Positions 42,450 to 50,425 of a DNA stretch of 64,000 nt are shown here, piece after piece (within the stretch, counting starts at the first letter, position 1; each line of letters opens with the position of its first letter). Source of the stretch: DUOA01 sp012839095 (GTDB taxonomy: Bacteria > Bacillota > Clostridia > Caldicoprobacterales > DTU083); assembly GCA_050951505.1 (NCBI GenBank), contig JBMNJE010000009.1, positions 124,001 to 188,000 on the forward strand, given 5' to 3'. Below the pieces are notes generated by a model, which searched no databases, was not told the origin of the DNA, and was given only the letters and a program-made list of their open reading frames with translations. The position numbers were made by a program, and so were the translations under genes.

Positions 42450-42563
42450 AGTTATTTGTCTTAACATGGAGATCAATGGATTAATCTGTAAAGTAAGGAT
42501 GGACTAAAGCCGAGAAAGATAATATAATGGGTACGAAACACCCCGGAAGGGAGGAAACCGGAG

Positions 42564-43016
42564 TTGAAGTGCCCATTTTGTTTTGTTACCGACAGCAAGG
42601 TGGTGGATTCCAGGCCTACGGATGAAGGCACCGTGATAAGACGCAGGCGGGAATGCACCAGCTGCGGCAAACGATTTACAACCTACGAAAAAATAGAGTA
42701 CCTGCCCATTCTGGTCATCAAAAAGGATGGCCGGCGGGAGGTGTTTGACAGCAATAAGATCATGTCCGGGCTTCTCAAGGCATGCGAGAAAAGGCCCGTA
42801 TCAGTCAGGGATCTGGAAACAGCTGTACAGGATATAGAGAAGCAGATTTACAATTCCCTGGAACAGGAGGTAACCAGCCAGAAAATCGGTGAGATGGTAA
42901 TGGAGAAACTGCGGGAGCTGGACGAAGTGGCCTATGTCCGTTTTGCTTCAGTTTACCGGCAATTCAAAGACATCAACACCTTTATGGAGGAACTGAACAA
43001 ACTGCTGAATGAATAA
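42564..43016 (+). CDS. nrdR: Transcriptional repressor NrdR
   Basis: A 150-residue regulator of ribonucleotide reductase genes. An N-terminal zinc ribbon ([23 protein letters not shown]) binds DNA, and an ATP-cone domain ([28 protein letters not shown]) senses ATP/dATP. Length and motifs are typical. TTG start with GGGAGG upstream. No NrdR box or nrd gene was noticed nearby; its targets lie elsewhere. Confidence 0.97.
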   Translation: MKCPFCFVTDSKVVDSRPTDEGTVIRRRRECTSCGKRFTTYEKIEYLPILVIKKDGRREVFDSNKIMSGLLKACEKRPVSVRDLETAVQDIEKQIYNSLEQEVTSQKIGEMVMEKLRELDEVAYVRFASVYRQFKDINTFMEELNKLLNE

Positions 43017-43060
43017 AGGGCAGCAGTTGTCCTTAATTGGGAAGGAGCTAATGCATTTCA

Positions 43061-43921
43061 ATGGATGAAGCAGCAGGACGTATTTCACAAAATGTTTCAG
43101 GCACGGAAGGATTTCAGGAGCAAAAGGCCGGCGGGCTGGTATACTACACCATACCGGCATTCACACAAACCGGCCTGGTCCGGCATGGCTTCAGCTCCCG
43201 TTTGGGAGGAGTCAGCAGCTGGGAGTGCAGCAGCCTGAATCTGAGCTTTCACCGCAAAGACAGTCCTGAGAATGTGCGGGAGAATTTCAGGATTTTTTGC
43301 AGTGCCCTGGATATCAGGCCTGAGCAGATGGTTTTTACCCATCAGGTTCACAAGAACAGGGTTATGGCAGTGGATGAGACACATGCGGGAATGGGCTGGG
43401 ACAAGGCTTCCGTAATTCGAGAAACAGACGGGCTTGTAACAAATCGGTCAGGGCTGGCCCTGGTTACATTTTATGCCGATTGTGTTCCGCTCTTCTTTCT
43501 GGACCCCGTACGCCATGTTATCGGATTAAGCCACGCGGGCTGGCGGGGTACAGCATCCAATATCGCCAGGCAGACACTGGAAGCCATGGGGGAACATTAC
43601 GGTACCCAGCCAGGGGACTGTCTGGCTGCAATCGGGCCTTCCATAGGCTCCTGCTGTTTTGAAGTGGATGGTCCGGTGGCTGAGGCATTTGCTGCAGCCT
43701 GTCCCGACAGGAAGGAAGAAATAATCAGGCCGCGCGGTAAGGACAAGTATGATATTGATCTGTGGGCGGTAAACCGATATCAATTGCAGGAATGCGGAGT
43801 GCCCGGGGAGAACATAACCCTGGCAGCTCTTTGCACCGGCTGCAATGTGGATGTTTTCTTCAGCCATCGCAGGGAAAAGGGGCGTACCGGCAGTCTTGCC
43901 GCCCTACTGATGCTCATATAG
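43061..43921 (+). CDS. pgeF: YfiH/PgeF family purine nucleoside phosphorylase-like enzyme
   Basis: A 286-residue enzyme of the YfiH/LACC1 family (peptidoglycan editing factor; purine nucleoside phosphorylase/deaminase activity reported). Motifs: HGFSSRLGGVS near the start, FTHQVHKNRV, the metal-binding His and Cys residues in FYADCVPLFF and LSHAGWRGTASNI, and the C-terminal NVDVFFSHRREKGRTGSLAAL. The N terminus is ~25 residues longer than usual. AAGGAG lies 12 bases before the ATG. In Firmicutes pgeF (ylmD) commonly sits near sigG and division genes. Confidence 0.92.
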   Translation: MDEAAGRISQNVSGTEGFQEQKAGGLVYYTIPAFTQTGLVRHGFSSRLGGVSSWECSSLNLSFHRKDSPENVRENFRIFCSALDIRPEQMVFTHQVHKNRVMAVDETHAGMGWDKASVIRETDGLVTNRSGLALVTFYADCVPLFFLDPVRHVIGLSHAGWRGTASNIARQTLEAMGEHYGTQPGDCLAAIGPSIGSCCFEVDGPVAEAFAAACPDRKEEIIRPRGKDKYDIDLWAVNRYQLQECGVPGENITLAALCTGCNVDVFFSHRREKGRTGSLAALLMLI

Positions 43922-43993
43922 CCAATGGGCTTTTTTTAGGCAGCATAGTAACAGAGTTTAACCTGCTGTCTCAGCATAAATGAATTAACGGTG

Positions 43994-44032
43994 AAAACCG
44001 GTCTGATAGCTGATATCAGAACCGGTTTTTTT
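43994..44032 (+). terminator. Strong terminator after pgeF
   Basis: AAAACCGGT plus CTGATA pairs with TATCAG plus ACCGGTTTT (one bulged A) around GCTGA, then runs into T. A smaller hairpin with a T run sits earlier, at 43921-43938. Confidence 0.9.
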
Positions 44033-44064
44033 ATATGCTCAATTTTTGGCAGGCCTGTGAAAAA

Positions 44065-44094
44065 GCATACATCTTCTTATCGCAGGGAATGATA
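44065..44094 (+). promoter_or_regulatory. Candidate forespore sigma (F/G) promoter for the DUF1614-spoIIP operon
   Basis: GCATA (44065-44069) matches the -35 consensus GYATR exactly. After a 15-bp spacer, GGGAATGATA (44085-44094) matches 9 of 10 positions of GGNRANAMTR. It lies 38 bp before the start of the DUF1614 gene and after a strong terminator. Confidence 0.5.
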
Positions 44095-44132
44095 ATTTTG
44101 AGTCCAATTCGAAAACAATGAGGTGATGGATA

Positions 44133-44873
44133 ATGCCTTTGGGATTAACGCTGTTGGTTGTTGCAGGCATACTGGTCCTGTTTGGAGTAGGGCATCAGGT
44201 GCTGGACAGATTGAGGCTGAACGATAAAACGGCGCTGCTCTTTATGGCGGCTATATTTGTCGGAGGCTTGCTGCCGGATATTTCGCTGGGAGACCGCTTC
44301 TCCATCAATCTGGGAGGAGCAGTGCTGCCCTTTGCTCTGGCTGTGTACCTGTTTGCAAAAGCCGGAACGGCCAGGGAAAAAGTCAGATCGGTATTAGCTT
44401 CGCTGATAGCCGGAGCTGCTATATATGCAGCCGGCAGGCTTCTTCCCCATGAGCCGGAAACTATGATGTTCGATCCGAATTATATCTATGGAATCGTAGC
44501 TGGAATCACGGCATACTTATTTGGCAGATCAAGAAGAGCTTCCTTTATTGCAGGTATCATGGGAGTGATTCTGGCCGACCTTGCCCAGGGAATAGAAAAT
44601 ATCATCAGGGGCATAGCGGCCCCTATCCGGCTTGGTACGGCAGGGGCGGTGGATGCAGTGGTAATTTCCGGTCTCCTGGCAGTGCTGCTGGCGGAATTTG
44701 TGGGCGAGCTCCGGGAGAGACTGCAGGGGGGTACGGAAAAAAAGCATATGCGCTTTGATCATGCTGAATTTACCAGCGCCATAGGTGCGGACGGCACAGA
44801 GGGGGACAGTTCTCCGGAGGGGGACAGTTCTCAACAACCAAACGATGAGGGGGAAAAGGAGGGAAATTCATGA
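44133..44873 (+). CDS. DUF1614-like membrane protein
   Basis: A 246-residue protein with about six hydrophobic segments and a charged, low-complexity C-terminal tail. It resembles DUF1614 proteins of Clostridia, which commonly neighbour spoIIP; the role is unknown. The middle has a DPNYIYGIVAGITAYLFGRSRRASF stretch and a GIMGVILADLAQGIENI segment with buried acidic residues. The tail includes a tandem EGDSS repeat encoded by two 16-bp direct repeats. Its end overlaps spoIIP by four bases, so the two are co-expressed, probably during sporulation. Confidence 0.7.
   Translation: MPLGLTLLVVAGILVLFGVGHQVLDRLRLNDKTALLFMAAIFVGGLLPDISLGDRFSINLGGAVLPFALAVYLFAKAGTAREKVRSVLASLIAGAAIYAAGRLLPHEPETMMFDPNYIYGIVAGITAYLFGRSRRASFIAGIMGVILADLAQGIENIIRGIAAPIRLGTAGAVDAVVISGLLAVLLAEFVGELRERLQGGTEKKHMRFDHAEFTSAIGADGTEGDSSPEGDSSQQPNDEGEKEGNS
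44799..44832 (+). repeat. Two 16-bp direct repeats in the DUF1614-like gene
   Basis: GAGGGGGACAGTTCTC occurs at 44799-44814 and 44817-44832 (18-bp period, in frame), encoding a repeated EGDSS in a disordered tail. Confidence 0.9.
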
Positions 44874-46039
44874 AAAAATTCCTGACAGCAGGGCTGCTGC
44901 TGATATTGCTGCTCATGACACTTCTTCCAGGTGCTGTATTGGCCGATGACTGGTTTGAACCCACTCCGGGCTATTATACTATTCTGGATGAGAAGGGAGA
45001 AGAATTAACCGTTATGGCCCGGGAAGTTTCGCCGGATGACGAATACATCAGCGGTGACAACAAGCATTATATTGTAACCAGAGTAGACAAGAAAAAGAGA
45101 GAGGCCTACACCAGGTATGAGGGCGAGATTACGCTTCCTGTAGTGGTTCCTTCTCATTCCATAGCCGCGTCGCAGCAGAATCAGGGCAGCATACTGCTCT
45201 ATTGCACTCACAACTCGGAATCCTATGTTCCATCAGATGGTACTGAAAGCATCGAGGGCAGGGGAGGGATCAATGACGTCGCTCGTGCTTTTGAGGAAAA
45301 TTTGAAAAAGAAGGGTATAAATGCCGTATTCAGCGAGGAAAAGCACGATCCTCATGATGCCGGTGCCTATCGCCGTTCCCGTCAGACCGCTGTGAAACTG
45401 ATTAAGGAAAATATGCCTGTGCAGGCTGTTTTTGACATTCACAGGGATGCAGTGCCCAAAAAACATTATGTAACGGAAGTAGACGGCCAGGACATGTCCA
45501 AGGTCCGGATTGTGATAGGACGGCGCAATCAGAATCGGAAGGCCAATGAAGAACTGGCTTACAAGATCAAGTCTGTGGCAGATAAGGCCTATCCCGGCCT
45601 GATCAAGGATATATTTATAGGCAGAGGTTCCTATAACCAGGAATTGTCTCCCAGATCCCTCTTGTTTGAAATGGGCACCTTTGAAAACAGCAAGGAAGCC
45701 GCTCAGAGATCAACAGCCTATCTTGCGGATGTAGTGGTTAAGTCCATGTTCGGCGGAACCGTGAAGGACCGCTCCCGCGAGGACAGGGCCGAAAGTAAAG
45801 GGGGGCAGAAGGAGGGAGATAAGGAAAGGAGAATCACACCCATCAGCCGGGAAACCGGTGAAAACAGGGGCGGCTCCGGAAGCAGAAGCGGCATAATCTG
45901 GCTTTTTGTTCTGGCAGCAGCAGGCCTTGCAGTCTTCCTGTTTATCAGCATGGGCGGCAGGGAATTGGCGTCCAAATTCAGAGGTTCCTCAGGTGAGGAA
46001 TACAGCAGCTTTCTAGGTCGCAGAAAACGGAAGAAGTAA
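44870..46039 (+). CDS. spoIIP: Stage II sporulation protein P (SpoIIP), amidase
   Basis: A 389-residue exported N-acetylmuramoyl-L-alanine amidase/endopeptidase that thins septal peptidoglycan during engulfment with SpoIID and SpoIIM. A signal sequence covers residues 1-25. The SpoIIP domain has LLYCTHNSESYVPSDG near residue 108, FDIHRDAVP near 188 and LLFEMGTFENSKEEA-like sequence near 265, supplying the zinc ligands (His/Glu/His). A Gly/Ser/Arg-rich linker then leads to a C-terminal transmembrane helix (~residues 343-363) and a basic tail, an arrangement different from the N-anchored B. subtilis protein. AAGGAGG precedes the ATG. Confidence 0.9.
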   Translation: MKKFLTAGLLLILLLMTLLPGAVLADDWFEPTPGYYTILDEKGEELTVMAREVSPDDEYISGDNKHYIVTRVDKKKREAYTRYEGEITLPVVVPSHSIAASQQNQGSILLYCTHNSESYVPSDGTESIEGRGGINDVARAFEENLKKKGINAVFSEEKHDPHDAGAYRRSRQTAVKLIKENMPVQAVFDIHRDAVPKKHYVTEVDGQDMSKVRIVIGRRNQNRKANEELAYKIKSVADKAYPGLIKDIFIGRGSYNQELSPRSLLFEMGTFENSKEAAQRSTAYLADVVVKSMFGGTVKDRSREDRAESKGGQKEGDKERRITPISRETGENRGGSGSRSGIIWLFVLAAAGLAVFLFISMGGRELASKFRGSSGEEYSSFLGRRKRKK

Positions 46040-46069
46040 AGCCAGAAAAGCAGAGCCGGGAGGTATCAG

Positions 46070-46552
46070 GTGCGAATAATCTACTACAGCTATTGGGGTA
46101 CTTACGCCGCTTATACCATGGCTGCTCTGCATGCCGGTATTTATCAGGCAGACAGTCTGCCTGAAGAAGAGATGATTTTCGCTCAATATGAGCTTTGCCG
46201 CAGATACGGCCGGCAGGCAGGAAATTTAATCTATGTGGGCCTGGATAACCGTTTACGGGAAGTATACAGTCTGGGATGCAGGCAGCATGCCGGAATGGTG
46301 ATCCGGGCCATTCAAAATATGGCTGAAACATTTAAAACAGGAGATACTCTGCACTTCATATCAGCTGAAGCAGAGGAAGGCAGGCTGCCGGGACTGCTGC
46401 AAAGACTCCGCTTTCAAAATCTCAGAATTGATGAAATGGTAAATGCAGGTGTAAACAAAAAGTTGTTTGCACTATGGTTTCGAAGAAGTTACGGTCCATG
46501 CCTGAAAAAGGCACAGCAGGCAGCCCGGACTGTAAAGGACGGGATAGTATAA
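46070..46552 (+). CDS. DUF3189 family protein, copy 1
   Basis: A 160-residue soluble protein of unknown function. The opening RIIYYSYWGTYAAYTMAALHAG is the DUF3189 pattern, a beta strand followed by a loop and helix resembling a nucleotide-binding fold but without a Walker motif. GTG start with GGGAGG upstream. It lies between spoIIP and a second DUF3189 gene, whose start overlaps its stop by one base. The family occurs mainly in spore-forming Clostridia, so a sporulation-related role is inferred. Confidence 0.78.
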   Translation: MRIIYYSYWGTYAAYTMAALHAGIYQADSLPEEEMIFAQYELCRRYGRQAGNLIYVGLDNRLREVYSLGCRQHAGMVIRAIQNMAETFKTGDTLHFISAEAEEGRLPGLLQRLRFQNLRIDEMVNAGVNKKLFALWFRRSYGPCLKKAQQAARTVKDGIV

Positions 46553-47025
46553 TGAAACTCTTCTATTGCTGCTACGGAGGTGCCCACACCTCCGTTACCT
46601 GTGCATCCATTCATTTGGGCTATCTGCCTGCAGAACGCCTTCCGGCGGCTTCTGAATTCCAGGCAGTGCCTTTTTATGACAAGATGGAAAACGGAAAACT
46701 GGGCACTCCTGTATTTATGGGCAGGGATGAGATGGGATGGGATATCCATATTATGGGCATGAAAAATGCGAAACAGCTGGTCATCCCAGCGATGAAGAGT
46801 TATCTTAATGTATGCGGAATTGATCAGAAGAATTATATACTGGTGAATGCTCTTGTTGATCTGCATCCCATTACATCCATCGGCGGAGTCGCCTCAAGAA
46901 AGTTTGGCATAATATCACTGGGAAGACCCATGACCGTATGGGGAATCAGGAAAACCTATCATAAGTTTGTTGAACTGGTTTTACAGGTCAAAGAAAACTT
47001 GCGAGCCATGAAGGATTTTGCTTGA
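46552..47025 (+). CDS. DUF3189 family protein, copy 2
   Basis: A 157-residue paralogue of the preceding gene. It opens KLFYCCYGGAHTSVTCASIHLGYLP, where the loop (YGGAHTSVT) is closer to the DUF3189 consensus than in copy 1 (YWGTYAAYT). Further conserved-looking parts are YDKMENGKLGTPVFMGRDEMGWDI and the late ALVDLHPITSIGG. The ATG at 46552 shares its A with the stop of copy 1. Function unknown. Confidence 0.82.
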   Translation: MKLFYCCYGGAHTSVTCASIHLGYLPAERLPAASEFQAVPFYDKMENGKLGTPVFMGRDEMGWDIHIMGMKNAKQLVIPAMKSYLNVCGIDQKNYILVNALVDLHPITSIGGVASRKFGIISLGRPMTVWGIRKTYHKFVELVLQVKENLRAMKDFA

Positions 47026-47125
47026 CTTGAAGGACATTATGACTGATAATGGTTATGTTATAGAAATTAGTATCTGGTACTAAAAACAGATAATAGTTAA
47101 ATTGAAGTCAAGCAGAGGTGGACCG

Positions 47126-48475
47126 ATGAAAAGAGACGGCCATAAGGTTGTGGGCGTGGAAGAACACTCCATAGCGGAGGAAATTAAGATGGAAAAAGGG
47201 GATGTTCTCCTTAAGATAAATGGAACCGAAGTTGTGGATGTAATAGATTATATAGAATGGATGGAGAATGATACACTGGAACTCCTCATCCAAAAAGCTG
47301 ATGGTGAGGAATGGGAAATCCTGATAGAAAAAGAGCCGGGAGAGGATTTAGGGCTGAAATTCGAGCATGATCTGATGGATGAGGAACGATACTGCAGGAA
47401 CAAGTGCATCTTCTGCTTTGTGGATCAGCTTCCCGGGGGAATGCGGGACAGCCTTTACTACAAAGATGATGACTGGCGTCTGTCCTTTCTTACAGGAAAC
47501 TATATCACCCTGACCAATCTGTCCGAATGTGATCTGGAACGCATTGTAAGCAAGCGTATCAGCCCCCTGTATGTTTCCGTACATACCACCAATCCCGAAC
47601 TGCGAGTGAAAATGCTGAATAACCGGTTTGCAGGGGATGTACTCAAATACCTTTATCGGATGGCAGATGCAGGCATTCAGCTTCACACACAAATTGTACT
47701 ATGTCCGGGCTGGAATGACGGTGAAGAGCTGGATCGGACTGTTTCCGACTTGTGGGAACTCAGGCATTCCATAAGATCCCTTGCCGTAGTGCCGGTCGGC
47801 CTGACAGGTCACCGGGACCGCCTTACGGATATCAGGCCTTTCACCCGGGAACTGGCAGCAGAGGTTATCAGGCAGGTGGATAAATGGCAGAGCATCTTTC
47901 GCACTAAATGGGATACCGGCTTTGTATATGCAGCGGATGAGTTTTATACTAAAGCCGGTGTTGAATTTCCCGGCAGCTATTACTATGATGATTTCCCACA
48001 GGTGGAAAACGGGGTTGGCCTTACGGTTCAATTTCAGACAGAATTTGAAGAGGAAATGGCAGAAGAACTGAGCCGGAGAAGAGACGGAAATACAGATGTA
48101 AAACCGGTGCAGCAGACCGTTGTTACCGGCAAATCTGCATTTTACATCCTGTCGGACATGGTGAACAGGGCAAACAGCAGACTGCATACCAATTCTCAGG
48201 TACTGGCGGTGGAAAACCGCTTCTTCGGCCCCAGCGTAACAGTAGCCGGACTGACAACAGGCAGTGATATTATAATGGGAATTCAGGGAAAGAGTTTGGG
48301 TGACGCGCTTCTGATTCCCGAATCCATGCTTCGCAAGGGACAGGATGTATTTCTGGATGATGTTACGGTATCTGAATTAAGCCAGAAAGCCGGCATACCT
48401 GTAATACCTGTTCCCGTGAGGGGAGACCTTTTCCTCCGTGCCTTGCTTGGAGAGGATTTCAGGGAGGTGACATAA
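47126..48475 (+). CDS. DUF512 family radical-SAM-like protein with PDZ domain
   Basis: A 449-residue protein. Residues ~1-75 form a PDZ-like domain (VVGVEEHSIAEEIKMEKGD), followed by CRNKCIFCFVDQLP near residue 90, a C-x3-C-x2-C cluster placed like that of radical SAM enzymes, a barrel, and the C-terminal DUF512 domain (VTVAGLTTGSDI). These proteins are widespread in Clostridia next to der; the reaction is unknown. The ATG at 47126 has AGAGGTGG upstream. It ends exactly where der begins. Confidence 0.9.
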   Translation: MKRDGHKVVGVEEHSIAEEIKMEKGDVLLKINGTEVVDVIDYIEWMENDTLELLIQKADGEEWEILIEKEPGEDLGLKFEHDLMDEERYCRNKCIFCFVDQLPGGMRDSLYYKDDDWRLSFLTGNYITLTNLSECDLERIVSKRISPLYVSVHTTNPELRVKMLNNRFAGDVLKYLYRMADAGIQLHTQIVLCPGWNDGEELDRTVSDLWELRHSIRSLAVVPVGLTGHRDRLTDIRPFTRELAAEVIRQVDKWQSIFRTKWDTGFVYAADEFYTKAGVEFPGSYYYDDFPQVENGVGLTVQFQTEFEEEMAEELSRRRDGNTDVKPVQQTVVTGKSAFYILSDMVNRANSRLHTNSQVLAVENRFFGPSVTVAGLTTGSDIIMGIQGKSLGDALLIPESMLRKGQDVFLDDVTVSELSQKAGIPVIPVPVRGDLFLRALLGEDFREVT

Positions 48476-49792
48476 ATGGCAAAACCACTTGTAGCTATAG
48501 TAGGCAGACCCAATGTGGGTAAATCCACCCTGTTCAACCAATTGGCGGGAAAGCGGATTTCCATAGTGGACGACACACCCGGTGTCACAAGAGATCGGAT
48601 TTATGCAGATACAGAATGGCTGAACTATCAGTTTACAATGATCGATACAGGTGGTATTGAGCCGGGCAGTCAGGATCAATTGATGCAGCAGATGAGGAAT
48701 CAGGCGGAAATTGCCATAGATACAGCCGATGTCATAGTTTTTCTGGTAGACGGCCGGGAGGGACTGACTGCTACTGACCGGAATGTGGCTGATATGCTGC
48801 GTAAATCCAATAAGCCCCTGGTACTGGCAGTTAACAAAATTGATACACAGGCGGATGAACCCCTGTTATTTGAGTTCTACAACCTGGCAATGGGAGACCC
48901 CATATCCATTTCCGCTTCCCACAAGAGGGGACTCGGTGATTTGCTGGATGAGATAGTTAAACACTTTGACAGGGAAAGCATCGAAGATGAAGACGATGAT
49001 GTTATCCGTATTGCTGTAGTCGGCAAGCCCAATGCGGGCAAGTCTTCCATTGTAAACCGGATCCTGGGTGAGGAAAGAGCCATTGTAAGTGATATTCCGG
49101 GTACTACCCGGGATGCCATTGATACACCTATTGAGATTAACGGCCAGAAATATATTATCATTGATACAGCGGGAATTCGCAGAAAAAGCCGGATCAGCGA
49201 TTCCCTTGAGCGTTACAGCGTGATAAGGGCCCTAAGTGCCATCCGGCGTTGTGATGTGGCTTTGATAATTATTGATGCAACCCAGGAGGTAACGGAACAG
49301 GATACCAAAATTGCCGGACTGGTGCACGAAGAAGGTAAGGGTTCCATTCTGGTCATGAACAAATGGGATGCAATTGAGAAAGAGACCAATACCATGAACC
49401 AGTATCGTAAGAGGCTGATGAATTCCCTGAGCTATATGACCTATGCACCCAGCGTCTTTGTTTCTGCCAAGACCGGCCAGCGGATAGAGCGTATTATGGA
49501 ACTGGTAAATTATGTTTATAATCAGTGTACCTTCAGAATTTCCACAGGTGTTCTCAACGATTGCCTGGCTGACGCCATTGCAGTAAACGAGCCGCCTTCG
49601 GACAAGGGAAGACGGCTGAAAATACTGTATGGAACCCAGGTTTCAGTCAAACCGCCTACCTTTGTACTTTTTGTCAATGATCCGGAACTGATGCATTATT
49701 CCTATAAACGGTACCTGGAAAACTATTTCAGGAAAACCTTTGGTCTGGAGGGAACACCCATTCATATTATTGTACGCGAGAAGTCAAGATAG
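48476..49792 (+). CDS. der: Ribosome biogenesis GTPase Der (EngA)
   Basis: A 438-residue protein with two GTPase domains in tandem and a C-terminal KH-like domain. G1 motifs are GRPNVGKST (residue ~10) and GKPNAGKSS (~183); G2/G3 are DDTPGVTRDR with DTGG and DIPGTTRD with DTAG; G4 are NKID and NKWD. The second P-loop has Ala where Val is usual. Der is needed for 50S subunit maturation. AGGAGGTGA precedes the ATG, inside the end of the DUF512 gene. Confidence 0.97.
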   Translation: MAKPLVAIVGRPNVGKSTLFNQLAGKRISIVDDTPGVTRDRIYADTEWLNYQFTMIDTGGIEPGSQDQLMQQMRNQAEIAIDTADVIVFLVDGREGLTATDRNVADMLRKSNKPLVLAVNKIDTQADEPLLFEFYNLAMGDPISISASHKRGLGDLLDEIVKHFDRESIEDEDDDVIRIAVVGKPNAGKSSIVNRILGEERAIVSDIPGTTRDAIDTPIEINGQKYIIIDTAGIRRKSRISDSLERYSVIRALSAIRRCDVALIIIDATQEVTEQDTKIAGLVHEEGKGSILVMNKWDAIEKETNTMNQYRKRLMNSLSYMTYAPSVFVSAKTGQRIERIMELVNYVYNQCTFRISTGVLNDCLADAIAVNEPPSDKGRRLKILYGTQVSVKPPTFVLFVNDPELMHYSYKRYLENYFRKTFGLEGTPIHIIVREKSR

Positions 49793-49804
49793 GGGGATAC
49801 TACC

Positions 49805-50419
49805 ATGGTACAGCTGATTAAATACTTGCTGGCCTGTCTGATAGGCTATTTTACAGGAAGCATTGCTCCTTCCTATTTCGTAGGGAAAGCGATGATGAAT
49901 ATTGACATACGGGAACATGGCAGCGGAAACGCAGGTACAACCAATACCTTGCGGGTATTGGGGGTAAAGGCCGGTGTAATTGTATTTGTCTGCGACATCC
50001 TGAAAGGCGCATTGGCAGCCTGGATTGGGCTTAAGCTGACAAACAGCCTGCTGGGAGGCATGCTGGCAGGCAGCCTGGCAGTTGCCGGTCATAATTGGCC
50101 TGTTTTCCTTAATTTTAAGGGAGGCAAGGGAATTGCCAGCTCCTTTGGCCTTTTGCTGGTACTGTTCCCTAAAATTGCCCTGATTTTATTTCTGGTTGAA
50201 ATCGCTGTAATTTACTTTACAAGGTATGTATCCCTTGGTTCAATTATAGCTTCTTCCCTGCTGCCATTCCTGCTGATTATATTCCGGGAACCCTGGGAGC
50301 TGGTCCTTCTGGGTACCATCCTGGCGCTGATTGCTGTTATAAGGCACAGGGACAATATCAGCAGACTGCTTAAGGGTGAGGAAAACAAGATGGGACGTTC
50401 AGGAAAAAGAGGCAGGTGA
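49805..50419 (+). CDS. plsY: Acyl-phosphate:glycerol-3-phosphate acyltransferase PlsY
   Basis: A 204-residue membrane enzyme that acylates glycerol-3-phosphate at position 1 using acyl-phosphate. Conserved loops: GSIAPSYFVGK near residue 18, GSGNAGTTNTLRVLG near 39, GHNWPVFLNFKGGKGIASSFG near 96. About five transmembrane helices are visible. The start is a few bases after der, and gpsA, which makes its substrate glycerol-3-phosphate, begins six bases after its stop. Confidence 0.97.
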   Translation: MVQLIKYLLACLIGYFTGSIAPSYFVGKAMMNIDIREHGSGNAGTTNTLRVLGVKAGVIVFVCDILKGALAAWIGLKLTNSLLGGMLAGSLAVAGHNWPVFLNFKGGKGIASSFGLLLVLFPKIALILFLVEIAVIYFTRYVSLGSIIASSLLPFLLIIFREPWELVLLGTILALIAVIRHRDNISRLLKGEENKMGRSGKRGR

Positions 50420-50425
50420 ACAGAC

